Below are positions 18,575-27,247 of a DNA stretch of 64,000 bases, piece by piece; position 1 is the first letter of the stretch; the number at the start of each line of letters is the position of its first letter. A program made the position numbers and the translations under genes. The stretch is from Lachnospiraceae bacterium (lineage in GTDB: Bacteria > Bacillota > Clostridia > Lachnospirales > Lachnospiraceae), in the NCBI GenBank assembly GCA_017480445.1, contig JAFVAO010000069.1, positions 52,603-116,602 of the forward strand. The letters run 5' to 3'. The notes beneath the pieces are model-generated. The model was given only the letters and a program-made list of their open reading frames with translations. It did not search any database and was not told the origin of the DNA.

Positions 18575-19822
18575 ATGAACAATTACAAGATTGCCGTGGC
18601 CGGTACCGGCTATGTTGGTTTATCCATAGCAGTTTTGCTGGCACAGCACAATCAGGTGACGGCGGTGGATATTGTCCCCGAGAAGGTGGACATGCTCAAC
18701 CGCAGGATCTCACCGATCCAGGATGAATATATTGAAAAATATCTGGCCGAAAAAGAGCTGCGGCTGACGGCGACGCTGGATGCGGAGACCGCGTATCAGG
18801 ATGCGGATTTCGTGGTGATCGCCGCACCCACCAATTATGACACCAAGAAAAATTTCTTTGACACCTCCGCGGTGGAAACGGTGATCCGTCTGGTGCATAA
18901 GGTGAATCCGAATGCCATGATGGTCATCAAGTCCACGATTCCGGTGGGCTATACGGTATCCGTGCGGGAGAAATTCGGCACGGACAAGATCATGTTCAGT
19001 CCGGAATTCCTGCGGGAATCCAAGGCGCTCTACGACAATCTGTATCCCTCCCGCATCATCGTGGGAACCGATCTGTCGGACGAACGGCTCACAGAGGCGG
19101 CACATACCTTTGCGGCACTTTTGCAGGAGGGGGCGCTGAAGGAAGACATTGACACCTTGTTCATGGGCTTCACGGAGGCGGAGGCGGTCAAGTTGTTCGC
19201 CAATACCTACCTGGCGCTGCGGGTGAGCTATTTTAATGAATTGGATACGTATGCGGAGATCAAGGGACTGGACACGAAATCCATCATAGACGGCGTGTGC
19301 TTAGACCCCCGTATCGGCGCATTTTACAACAATCCCTCCTTCGGCTACGGCGGCTATTGCCTCCCGAAGGACACCAAACAGCTGCTGGCCAACTATCAGG
19401 ATGTGCCGGAGAACCTCATCGAGGCGATCGTGGAGGCCAACCGCACCCGCAAAGATTTCATCGCGGATCGGGTGCTCCAGATGGCGGGGTATTATGATTA
19501 CGAAAGCAGCAATCAGTGGGAAAAATACAAAGAGAAAAATGTGACCATCGGCGTCTACCGACTGACCATGAAGACCAATTCCGACAACTTCCGCCAGAGC
19601 AGTATCCCGGGGATCATGAAGCGGGTCAAGGCCAAGGGCGCCAAGGTGATTGTCTATGAACCGACCCTGGAGGATGGCAGCACATTTTTCGGCAGCGAGG
19701 TGGTCAACGATCTGGAGAAATTCAAACAGGCAAGCGACGCGATCATCGCCAACCGGTACGATGCCTGCCTGGATGATGTGAAGGAGAAGATCTACACCCG
19801 GGATATCTTCCGCAGAGACTAG
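18575..19822 (+). CDS. ugd: UDP-glucose 6-dehydrogenase
   Basis: ATG 18575 (GAGAGGAACAGCGT before it) gives 415 residues. Motifs in order: [19 protein letters not shown] (NAD-binding), [34 protein letters not shown], and GFGYG-like '[16 protein letters not shown]', which holds the catalytic Cys. The enzyme oxidises UDP-glucose to UDP-glucuronate with two NAD+. It is the last gene of the first long operon; about 315 non-coding bases follow. UDP-glucuronate would give the polymer a negative charge. Confidence 0.93.
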   Translation: MNNYKIAVAGTGYVGLSIAVLLAQHNQVTAVDIVPEKVDMLNRRISPIQDEYIEKYLAEKELRLTATLDAETAYQDADFVVIAAPTNYDTKKNFFDTSAVETVIRLVHKVNPNAMMVIKSTIPVGYTVSVREKFGTDKIMFSPEFLRESKALYDNLYPSRIIVGTDLSDERLTEAAHTFAALLQEGALKEDIDTLFMGFTEAEAVKLFANTYLALRVSYFNELDTYAEIKGLDTKSIIDGVCLDPRIGAFYNNPSFGYGGYCLPKDTKQLLANYQDVPENLIEAIVEANRTRKDFIADRVLQMAGYYDYESSNQWEKYKEKNVTIGVYRLTMKTNSDNFRQSSIPGIMKRVKAKGAKVIVYEPTLEDGSTFFGSEVVNDLEKFKQASDAIIANRYDACLDDVKEKIYTRDIFRRD

Positions 19823-19840
19823 GACAGAGGATATGGTGGA

Positions 19841-19885
19841 TTGAACTATAAGTTCAATGACGAATGACAGGGTTGATGTTAAAAT
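19841..19885 (+). promoter_or_regulatory. Palindromic operator overlapping promoter, copy 1
   Basis: The palindrome TTGAACTATAAGTTCAA (seven-base arms, ATA centre) occupies 19841-19857 and runs into ATGACG (19857-19862) as -35, a 17-base spacer and TAAAAT (19880-19885) with an extended -10 TG. The first 21 bases are identical to copy 2 at 21126. Transcription would begin near 19892 and read the long leader of the Rpn gene. The same geometry at both copies argues for one shared repressor, probably the XRE protein encoded at 21.2 kb (inference). Confidence 0.6.
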
Positions 19886-19889
19886 GCTG

Positions 19890-20137
19890 TATGAAGGCAG
19901 AGTAGTGTAGACTCTACGCGATCTATGTCGTTTGGCAAGTGCTACTTGCACATGCGATAGAATTATGATAAAGTTATGGCATAAAAGCAAATCTTTTCAG
20001 TACATCTAAAGACGTCTGTCACATTTCGATGGTTTTCAGAAAATTCTTGCTTTTCATACCCAACACAAAAGCAGGAGTTTTGAGAGATCCGTAGAGATGT
20101 GAAAACCTCCTGCAAAACATGCACAGGAGGAAGATGG
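19890..20137 (+). promoter_or_regulatory. Long structured 5' leader with Shine-Dalgarno sequestering arms
   Basis: About 245 bases separate the copy-1 promoter from the Rpn start codon. Visible hairpins include AGAGT/ACTCT (19899-19915) and GCAAGT-gct-ACTTGC (19935-19949), the latter enclosed by TCTAT/ATAGA. Near the end, GCAGGAG (20071-20077) and the ribosome site CAGGAGG (20124-20130) are both complementary to the same CCTCCTGC at 20106-20113, so two mutually exclusive pairings are possible: one leaves the ribosome site free and the other hides it. This looks like a translation switch, but no known riboswitch class was recognised. No other gene was seen in this stretch. Confidence 0.5.
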
Positions 20138-21049
20138 ATGAAGAAACAGAAAAGAGGACAAAACGGGAAGAAAAAACAGGGCAAGCGTGCAGGAATTACA
20201 GTGGTACGTAATAACAAGGATACGATTTTTCGTATGCTATACAGTGACAAAAAGGAGCTGCTGGCGCTATACAATGCGGTAAACGGTGGGAATTATACCG
20301 ATCCGGAGCAGCTACGGGTCATGACGTTGGAGCATGCAGTCTACATGTCCATGAAAAATGATGTGTCATTTATTCTGGATACGCGGCTGAGTTTGTACGA
20401 GCATCAGTCGACCTTATGTCCGAATATGCCCTTACGGGATCTGATGTATGTGGCGGAGCAGTTTACAGAGCTGACAGTGAATCAGGACATTTATGGGAGT
20501 CGCCTGATCCGCTTGCCGTCACCGCGGTTTATCACGTTTTATAACGGGAAGCGTCCGCAGCCGGAACGGTTGGAACAGCGGCTTTCGGATGCGTATGAAA
20601 CCAGAGAAGATGCTGTAGCGGAGATGCCGAATTTGGAGCTGCGCGTGCTCCAGTTGAACATCAACCCGGGTTATAACGAAGAACTGAAGCAGAAATGTCC
20701 GACACTGCTCCAGTACACGCAGTATGTGGAACGTGTGCGAAAATATGAGCAGACGATGCCGCTGCGCAAGGCGGTGGAGACGGCAGTGGAGGAGTGCATC
20801 CGGGAGAACATCCTGCGGGACTTTCTATTGCGGGAGAAAGCGAGGGCGATCCGAATGAGTATTTATGAATTTGACCAGGAATTGCATGACAAGACGATAC
20901 GTAGAGAGTCATGGGAGGATAGCCGTGAATTACATGTTACAGAACTGATTTGCAGAAACAAGCAGTTAGGACGCAGTGTGTCGGAAATCGCGGAATTTCT
21001 GGGTGAGGATTTAGCGAACGTTCAAAAGATTTATGATGCTGCAAATTAA
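20138..21049 (+). CDS. Rpn-family PD-(D/E)XK nuclease / transposase-like protein
   Basis: ATG 20138 lies seven bases after a perfect AGGAGG and gives 303 residues; an in-frame GTG at 20099 would cross the leader hairpin and is rejected. After a basic N-terminus (KKQKRGQNGKKKQGKR), the core has DTIFRMLYSDKKELLALYNA, then NDVSFILD and YEHQST, matching the D...(E)xQ pattern of the PD-(D/E)XK Rpn group, followed by FITFYNGKRPQPE. The C-terminal ~40 residues (SVSEIAEFLGEDLANVQKI) look helical and may be a small DNA-binding tail. Rpn proteins promote recombination or act in defence-like roles; these copies are common in Lachnospiraceae. No terminal inverted repeats or target duplications were found, so it is not shown to be a complete mobile element. 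Confidence 0.8.
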   Translation: MKKQKRGQNGKKKQGKRAGITVVRNNKDTIFRMLYSDKKELLALYNAVNGGNYTDPEQLRVMTLEHAVYMSMKNDVSFILDTRLSLYEHQSTLCPNMPLRDLMYVAEQFTELTVNQDIYGSRLIRLPSPRFITFYNGKRPQPERLEQRLSDAYETREDAVAEMPNLELRVLQLNINPGYNEELKQKCPTLLQYTQYVERVRKYEQTMPLRKAVETAVEECIRENILRDFLLREKARAIRMSIYEFDQELHDKTIRRESWEDSRELHVTELICRNKQLGRSVSEIAEFLGEDLANVQKIYDAAN

Positions 21050-21125
21050 AGGAATCTTTCTGTTTTTTATATTCCAACGGCAATTCAGCCGAATTATTCA
21101 CGAATGAAAAGTGCATAACCATCCG

Positions 21126-21170
21126 TTGAACTATAAGTTCAATGACTTTTCTAAAAAAATATCTTATAAT
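21126..21170 (+). promoter_or_regulatory. Palindromic operator overlapping promoter, copy 2
   Basis: The same 21 bases as copy 1 (palindrome 21126-21142) are followed by ATGACT (21142-21147) as -35, a 17-base spacer, and a perfect TATAAT at 21165-21170. Transcription would start near 21177, about 22 bases before the TTG start of the XRE regulator. The operator position, directly on the upstream edge of the -35, suits repression and suggests autoregulation. Confidence 0.6.
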
Positions 21171-21198
21171 GTAGATATGACAAGGGCGGTGTTCAAGA

Positions 21199-21570
21199 TT
21201 GAAAGTACGGCCAGAATACAATCCGAAGATCATAGGCCAAAATTTAAAGCGCCTGCGGGAGCAGCATGGCTATAGCGTCGAAGACATCCGAAAGTATCTC
21301 TATCTGGGATCTGTGCAGGCGATTTATAAATATGAGAGCGGGAAAGGGTATCCGCCAGTGGATACGATGTTTGCACTGATGGAGCTTTACCATGTGGAGA
21401 TGTGGGACATTGTGTCGCCGGAGGCGCTGGAGAGCAGAGTCAGGAAACTGTGGGATATTGCTATGTGCTGGGACGAGAGACATATACATATCGAGCGTGT
21501 TTTGTTTCTGCGTGGAAATTCCTCGCAGTATGTCCGCTTGAGTCCCTATGCGTCTCTGCTGGCCGGTTGA
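21199..21570 (+). CDS. XRE-family helix-turn-helix regulator
   Basis: The 123-residue protein starts at TTG 21199; no ATG exists until well inside the fold. Residues ~8-65 form an XRE HTH: PKIIGQNLKRLREQHGYSVE, DIRKYLYLGSVQAIYKYESG, then GYPPVDTMFALMELY. The C-terminal half is short and unrecognised, with HIHIERVLF. The ribosome site is weak (AAGGGCGG about ten bases before the TTG). It sits directly behind operator copy 2 and downstream of the Rpn gene, making it the natural candidate for the protein that binds both palindromes. That link is inference. Confidence 0.72.
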   Translation: MKVRPEYNPKIIGQNLKRLREQHGYSVEDIRKYLYLGSVQAIYKYESGKGYPPVDTMFALMELYHVEMWDIVSPEALESRVRKLWDIAMCWDERHIHIERVLFLRGNSSQYVRLSPYASLLAG

Positions 21571-21632
21571 TCGTGCAAGGGTGGATTGCGTGCAGGATCG
21601 GTGTAGGATGCAATAATGCAATGCGTATATGC

Positions 21633-21680
21633 AAAAAGAGATCCAGCTGGATGCATGTAAGCATCTGCTGTATCTCTTTT
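21633..21680. terminator. Bidirectional hairpin terminator
   Basis: A long imperfect inverted repeat, AAAAAGAGATCCAGC... paired with ...CTGTATCTCTTTT around a six-base loop, ends in a T tract on each strand (TTTT on +, TTTTT on -). It lies between the XRE gene and the convergent BlaR1-like gene and would stop both transcripts. Confidence 0.7.
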
Positions 21681-21736
21681 GTACATTGTGTAATGTTTTA
21701 AGTTGTGCTTGAAGTTTCCGATTCTCTCTCGCCTGG

Positions 21737-22918
21737 CTACTGCACTATTGGTACGGTATCCGGTGTGTAGATCGGTGTACCGGGTGGATAGTACTCAATG
21801 GAGTCGGTGTTCTCGAGGAACTCGTCATTAGAGTAGACATCGTATGTACCATCGCCACGGTCGATGAGATAAAATGGATCAGAAGCAGGGAAAAAGATAT
21901 ACTCTGCGTTGGGGCTGTCTGAGGATATTATCTCATTCGGTACAGTGTATGCTTCAAATATAAACATATAAGAACTAACATATATACAAAAAGCAATGAC
22001 TAGCATAGTTAAAGTGACCAGAATATTTCGTTTTTGTTGGTTGTTCGTCATCAATTGAAAGCGTTTACTCAAGTCGGATTGTTTTGTTAGCCACATACCC
22101 ATTGTGAAATGGGAAGGCAGAGGCGCTTTCTCCATGTTGTCGGTAATATAGTCGAGTAAACAGTGCATATACGCGGATGTTTGTTCGACATTTGCCTGTG
22201 TCAAAGAATCGTCGACGCGCATCTCCAGAATGATGTCCGTTTGTCGATTCAAAAGAATACCGAACGGATTCCACCAATATACTAGCGTAATTATTTTGAT
22301 GATATTCTTTAATATCAAATCGTGATGGAAATGATGCGCCATCTCATGGCGAAGTACATAGTAAAGCGGTTGCCCTTTTAGTTGTACATTTTCGGGAATC
22401 AGAATCCTGGGTGAGAAGATGCCAAACAGGGCAGGTGATGCTATTCCAGGGAGTTCAATAACCCGAAAATGATTGGGACGGTTTAGCTCGGTACAAATCT
22501 GTGCGATGGTTTCTGCATAGGGTGTAGAAGCAGTTAATTCTTTCCCGTTTAGCGTAATATAGTAATGTGCACAATAGTAAGAAACTATGTACCTAATAAT
22601 GCTGTAAATCGCACCGATTAGCCATATCCACAGAAAGATTCTCCAAAGAGAAACACGATAATTACCGATGGTGAAGAGTGTATGTCTCGATTTTGCCATT
22701 AACCGAGAGATGATGGCAGGCAACTTGACATTGGTTGTAAACGGAAATTCAAGCGGTACTACGAAACGAAATACGGTAAACAGGACAAAAAATGCCAATA
22801 AACGATAACCAGCACGCACAAGGATGTCGTTATTGATCAGACATAGTGCCAATAAGATTAGTAGCAAACTCGTTGTTATGACGGCCATGATGGTTGATGA
22901 CATGGAAAATATCAGCAT
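21737..22918 (-). CDS. BlaR1/MecR1-like M56 membrane metalloprotease
   Basis: The 393-residue protein has an N-terminal set of three to four membrane helices, a cytoplasmic zinc-protease domain with LRHEMAHHFHHDLILKNI (HExxH at about residue 190), a VYWWNPF motif typical of M56 proteins, a further helix near 300-320 and an extracytoplasmic C-terminal tail of ~70 residues. That tail is far shorter than the penicillin-binding sensor of true BlaR1, so the signal is probably not a beta-lactam. In this family, sensing activates the protease and removes the partner repressor. It lies 11 bases downstream of the BlaI-like gene on the same strand. Codon use is clearly more AT-rich than in the glycan genes. 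Confidence 0.88.
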   Translation of the reverse strand: MLIFSMSSTIMAVITTSLLLILLALCLINNDILVRAGYRLLAFFVLFTVFRFVVPLEFPFTTNVKLPAIISRLMAKSRHTLFTIGNYRVSLWRIFLWIWLIGAIYSIIRYIVSYYCAHYYITLNGKELTASTPYAETIAQICTELNRPNHFRVIELPGIASPALFGIFSPRILIPENVQLKGQPLYYVLRHEMAHHFHHDLILKNIIKIITLVYWWNPFGILLNRQTDIILEMRVDDSLTQANVEQTSAYMHCLLDYITDNMEKAPLPSHFTMGMWLTKQSDLSKRFQLMTNNQQKRNILVTLTMLVIAFCIYVSSYMFIFEAYTVPNEIISSDSPNAEYIFFPASDPFYLIDRGDGTYDVYSNDEFLENTDSIEYYPPGTPIYTPDTVPIVQ

Positions 22919-22929
22919 AGTATCCCCTA

Positions 22930-23328
22930 TTATTTACTCTTTTTGTATTTTTGATCGTATTCCTTTAACATGCTTTTTAATTCCGTGATATCCTTCTGGG
23001 TGTCAGAAGCGTTTTCGTTTGCCCCTAACAAGGCAGAGACCAAGGTTGACTTGGAGATAATATCTTGGAAGCAAGTGTACGTGTCTGAGAAATTTTTTAA
23101 TAATGCGTCACGGGAAGCTTCTGTAGGACGATAGGTACGACTGAGCACTTTGCCGCTGTGGGTAACACCGGCTACCTCTACAAGCTTGGCATGGAGGAGC
23201 TTTCGCAAAACAGCTGTGACTGTACTCTGGGTCAGCCCCTCACCTGCGTTGACGATGTCCGTCGCCATCATGGGTTGTTCGGATTTCCATAGGATGTTTA
23301 ATACATCCAGTTCTCTGGGATTCAGCAT
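22930..23328 (-). CDS. BlaI/MecI/CopY-family repressor
   Basis: The 132-residue protein carries the BlaI winged helix: LNPRELDVLNILWKSEQPM, TQSTVTAVLRKLLHAKLVEV, then a C-terminal dimerisation helix region (DALLKNFSDTYTCFQDII, ELKSMLKEYDQKYKKSK). BlaI repressors are cleaved when the partner M56 protein is activated. AAAGGTGG precedes the ATG at 23328 by about 12 bases. The operon has its own strong promoter and the upstream secreted-protein gene is a likely second target. Confidence 0.9.
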   Translation of the reverse strand: MLNPRELDVLNILWKSEQPMMATDIVNAGEGLTQSTVTAVLRKLLHAKLVEVAGVTHSGKVLSRTYRPTEASRDALLKNFSDTYTCFQDIISKSTLVSALLGANENASDTQKDITELKSMLKEYDQKYKKSK

Positions 23329-23370
23329 AAAATAATACCACCTTTCTTAAAGATAAGTTTTTATAGGTGT

Positions 23371-23399
23371 ATTATATGCCATTATCCGATTACAGTCAA
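23371..23399 (-). promoter_or_regulatory. Promoter of the blaI-blaR1-like operon
   Basis: Read on the minus strand, TTGACT (23394-23399), a 17-base spacer and TATAAT (23371-23376) form a near-perfect promoter. The spacer holds GGATAATGG, which is repeated in opposite orientation within the spacer of the secreted-protein promoter. This may be half of a BlaI-type operator. Confidence 0.72.
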
Positions 23400-23402
23400 C
23401 AG

Positions 23403-23437
23403 AAACAGACCTTTCATGTACAATGAAAAGCCTGTTT
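23403..23437 (-). terminator. Probable terminator after the small secreted-protein gene
   Basis: Inverted arms AAACAG/CTGTTT with inner CTTTCAT/ATGAAAAG form a hairpin about 30 bases past the stop of the secreted-protein gene. The following T run on the minus strand is short, so termination strength is uncertain. It ends just before the blaI promoter and would keep the two transcripts separate. Confidence 0.45.
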
Positions 23438-23465
23438 GATCATATAATAGTTTGAGATAGAAAGA

Positions 23466-23717
23466 TTATAACCAGCGAACGAAAATCCATTCCCCAGCCC
23501 ATTCTTCGGTGGAAGCATTCCAAAGACGTTTCCAGAGGGCGCCATCTTCTTTTTTGTATATCCATACCAAATAGTCACTTCTGGACGGTTCTTCAATCTT
23601 TACATCATCGCCAGCTGCCTGAACATTGAGAGCGGTCTTCGGTGCACCTAAAAGAGACATGCTGCAAAGTGCAAGACCAAGAGCTACGTAGATTTTCTTC
23701 AAGATTTTATTTTTCAT
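23466..23717 (-). CDS. Small secreted protein, unknown function
   Basis: The 83-residue product has a classical signal peptide: basic MKNKILKK, a hydrophobic core (YVALGLALCSMSLLGA) and a likely cut after NVQA, leaving ~50 residues. The mature part is aromatic-rich, with YLVWIYKKEDGALWKRLWN and ending WAGEWIFVRWL; seven of its residues are Trp. No Cys pair remains after cleavage. AAAGGAGAA lies eight bases before the ATG. The gene has a perfect consensus promoter and sits directly upstream of the BlaI/BlaR1-like pair, so its product may be a secreted peptide controlled by, or sensed by, that pair. I do not recognise a characterised family; a bacteriocin-like or wall-associated peptide is possible. 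Confidence 0.7.
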   Translation of the reverse strand: MKNKILKKIYVALGLALCSMSLLGAPKTALNVQAAGDDVKIEEPSRSDYLVWIYKKEDGALWKRLWNASTEEWAGEWIFVRWL

Positions 23718-23766
23718 AGTCTTTTTCTCCTTTGTAAAAGTAGGTTTGCTTGATCAAGTTAATGTC

Positions 23767-23795
23767 ATTATAAAACGATAATGGAATATTGTCAA
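23767..23795 (-). promoter_or_regulatory. Consensus promoter TTGACA-N17-TATAAT of secreted-protein gene
   Basis: On the minus strand, TTGACA (23790-23795), exactly 17 bases, then TATAAT (23767-23772). A fully consensus promoter normally needs a repressor. Its spacer contains CCATTATCG, the reverse complement of the motif in the blaI promoter spacer. Confidence 0.8.
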
Positions 23796-23901
23796 TATAA
23801 AAATTAATTTTATTTTCTTTTTGGAATATCCGTGAAGGACATGAATGAACTGGGAGATCTTCAGCAGGAAATCGGTAAAATTGATAAATATCCGATAAAA
23901 A

Positions 23902-23930
23902 TTGCTTTTACAGAGCGGATATGGTAAAAT
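23902..23930 (+). promoter_or_regulatory. Promoter of the pseB-pseC pair
   Basis: TTGCTT (23902-23907), a 17-base spacer and TAAAAT (23925-23930) with an extended -10 TG at 23922-23923. The leader to the pseB ATG is about 45 bases and includes a GAGAGGAC ribosome site. The region 23718-23901 otherwise holds the divergent secreted-protein promoter and no gene I can support. Confidence 0.62.
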
Positions 23931-23957
23931 ACTTGATTAGAACATCATTAGATATAG

Positions 23958-24977
<1,020 letters not shown>

Positions 24978-25004
24978 AATAAAAGTTGTGTCTTGGAGGC
25001 GAAG

Positions 25005-26201
25005 ATGAATCAACTTGCGATTTTTGGTGGGGTTCCCGTGAGGGAAACCCCGCTTCATTATGGAAGACAATATATTGATCAGGCGGATGTGGATGCTGTG
25101 ACAGAGGCACTGCGCAGTCCTGCGTTGACAGGCGGTCCGCGGATCACGCAGCTGGAGGAGAAACTCTGCAAGGTTACAGGTGCAGCTTATGCCGTGGCGG
25201 TGAGCAACGGTACAGCGGCGCTGCATCTGGCAGCGATGGCGGCCGGCTTTGGCGATGGCGACGAGGTGATCGTCAGCTCGATCACATTTGCGGCCTCGGC
25301 CAACTGCGTGCTGTATGTGGGAGCGAAGCCTGTGTTTGCAGATATTCAGGCGGATACCTACAACGTGGATCCCGCGTCGATCCGGAAGCTGATTACGCCG
25401 CGCACAAAGGGTGTGATCGCAGTGGATTTCACAGGACAGGCTGTGCAGTTGGATGAAATTCGGGCGATTTGTAAGGAACATAATCTGACTTTGATTGAGG
25501 ACGCGGCGCATGCCATCGGCACGAAATATAAGGGGCAGCCGGTGGGCAGTATCGCGGATATGACCTGTTTTAGTTTCCATCCGGTGAAGACGGTGACCAG
25601 CGGTGAGGGCGGCGCCATCACGACCAATGACGAGCAGCTGTATCGCAGGCTGCTGCGCCTGCGTTCCCACGGAATCACCCGCAACCGGGAGTAGATGGTA
25701 CATCCCACGGATGCGCCCTGGTACAATGAACAGGTGGAGCTCGGTTACAATTATCGTATGACGGATATTCAGGCGGCGCTGTTGATCAGTCAGCTGGACA
25801 AGCTGCCTGCTTTCAGCAGGAGACGCAGCGAGATTGTGGCAAAATACAATACAGCGTTCGCTCAGATACCGGAGATCCAGGTGCAGAGGGAGATTCCGGA
25901 GTCGGAGACGACCAGACATCTGTATATCCTGCGTCTGCGGCTAGAGCGGCTGAAATGTGACAGACGTCAGTTTTTTGACGCATTGGCAGCTGAAAACATC
26001 TGCTCTCAGGTACATTATCTGCCGGTCTACTGGCATTCCTATTATGAGAAGCTTGGGTATGAGAAGGGCTTGTGTCCGAATGCGGAGCAGTATTACATGG
26101 CGTCCATGAGTTTGCCGCTGTATTATACGTTGACGGACGAGGATGTGGAGGATGTGATTCGAGCGGTGCGGAAATTGATCGATTATTATCGCGCGGACTA
26201 G
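25005..26201 (+). pseudogene. pseC: pseC, UDP-4-keto sugar aminotransferase, one in-frame TAG
   Basis: ATG 25005 follows GGAGG by five bases. The 398-codon frame encodes a PseC-type DegT aminotransferase: QLAIFGGVPVRETPLHYGRQ at the start, YIDQADVDAVTEALRSPALT, VSNGTAALHLAA, LIEDAAHAIGT, and SFHPVKTVTSGEGGAI with the PLP Lys. Codon 230 (25692-25694) is TAG, between ITRNRE and MVHPTDAPWYNEQ; reading resumes in the same frame with ELGYNYRMTDIQAALLISQL. The family residue at that site is variable, so the original codon cannot be named. The truncated product would keep the Lys but lose the C-terminal domain. The gene sits 27 bases behind pseB, which has the same kind of lesion. Its final stop is also TAG and shares CTAG with the opposing manA stop. 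Confidence 0.85.
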
Positions 26202-27247
26202 CAGCTGACACGCAGCAGCTGTGCCTTACCGGACAGCGCGATTGGTGCGGAATCTGCCGGCAGGAAGAGACAGTTCCCTTTTTGAAAAAAGAGGGCCTCG
26301 TCTTCCTGGCGGTTTTTTTGTGCACTTGTCTGTATACGCAATGTACCATCGCCCTCCAGACATAGCAATACCTGAAAGGAGAGTGCGGAAGTGCTGATGT
26401 CCACAGGCTGTGCCTCCCGGGTATTGACCAACAGCCGTTCCACTTGAAAATATTTGCATCGGCCCAGAAGCTCCGAGGCAAATCCGGGGCGGTAGCGCAG
26501 TGTGCGCATGGGCTGTCTTGGGTTGTCACTGCCGGACAGGCGCAGTACATCGAACGCCTGCGCATGGTGGAGCGGGCGTTTCCTGCCGGATTTATCCAGG
26601 CGGTCATAGTCAAAGAGCCGGTAGGTGATATTGGAGGATTCCTGAATCTCCGCGATCAGAACGCCGGCGCCGATCGCATGCACTGTGCCGGGCTCAATCA
26701 AAAACACGTCGTCCTTTCGGACGGGAAGCTTTTGGAGATATTTTTCGATGGTGCCGTTTTGCAGAGCGGCGCGCAGCGTTTCCGGATCGAGTGCTCTGTT
26801 GAAACCATAGATCAGTTGGGCGCCGGGCTTGGCGTCCAGCACGTACCACAGTTCTGTTTTGCCCAGAGAGCCGTTCTCGTGGGCGGCGGCGTAGGCGTCA
26901 TCCGGATGCACCTGAATGGACAGGTTTTGCTGTGCGTCGATCAGCTTGATGAGCACAGGAAGCAGACCGGTACGGGCACCGGTTTCGGACGTGATCTCCC
27001 GCAGAATCCCCTCGGGGTGGGTACCCAGATAGGCGGGATGCTCGCGCAGGATCTGATCCAGCGGCAATCCGGTGTGCGCACCGCTTGCGGCAATGCTTGT
27101 GCCGTCCGGATGCGTGGAACATTCCCAGGTCTCTGCCAGCGGTCTCAGCGCGGAAGTCTTATGAAAATCCGTGATCAGTCGATCTCCGCCCCACAGATAA
27201 TCTTTTCCTGCGGGGGATAGGAGAAAGGGTTTATTGCTCCAGTTCAT
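26198..27247 (-). CDS. manA: Mannose-6-phosphate isomerase, class I
   Basis: ATG 27247 (MNWSNKPFLLSPAGKDYLWG) is chosen over an upstream GTG at 27268; both lie inside the end of manC, so the genes are coupled. The 349-residue protein has the type I PMI cupin pattern: PVLIKLIDAQQNLSIQVHPD (zinc ligands Gln/His), GKTELWYVLDA with the metal Glu, and DVFLIEPGTVHAIGAGVLIAE. It interconverts fructose 6-phosphate and mannose 6-phosphate, the entry to GDP-mannose and GDP-fucose. It is the last gene of the four-gene minus-strand operon and ends on the CTAG shared with pseC. Confidence 0.92.
   Translation of the reverse strand: MNWSNKPFLLSPAGKDYLWGGDRLITDFHKTSALRPLAETWECSTHPDGTSIAASGAHTGLPLDQILREHPAYLGTHPEGILREITSETGARTGLLPVLIKLIDAQQNLSIQVHPDDAYAAAHENGSLGKTELWYVLDAKPGAQLIYGFNRALDPETLRAALQNGTIEKYLQKLPVRKDDVFLIEPGTVHAIGAGVLIAEIQESSNITYRLFDYDRLDKSGRKRPLHHAQAFDVLRLSGSDNPRQPMRTLRYRPGFASELLGRCKYFQVERLLVNTREAQPVDISTSALSFQVLLCLEGDGTLRIQTSAQKNRQEDEALFFQKGNCLFLPADSAPIALSGKAQLLRVSC

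Noticed and set aside
19841-19857. LexA (SOS) box
   Set aside because: GAAC and GTTC are separated by five bases; Firmicutes LexA boxes need four.
19841-21146. 21-base direct repeats as ends of a transposon carrying the Rpn gene
   Set aside because: No terminal inverted repeats, target duplication or junction signs. Both copies have identical promoter geometry, which fits an operator better. Homologous excision between them remains possible but unsupported.
23832-23927. Short 31-codon frame before pseB
   Set aside because: No ribosome site, no recognisable sequence, and its stop lies inside the -10 of the pseB promoter.
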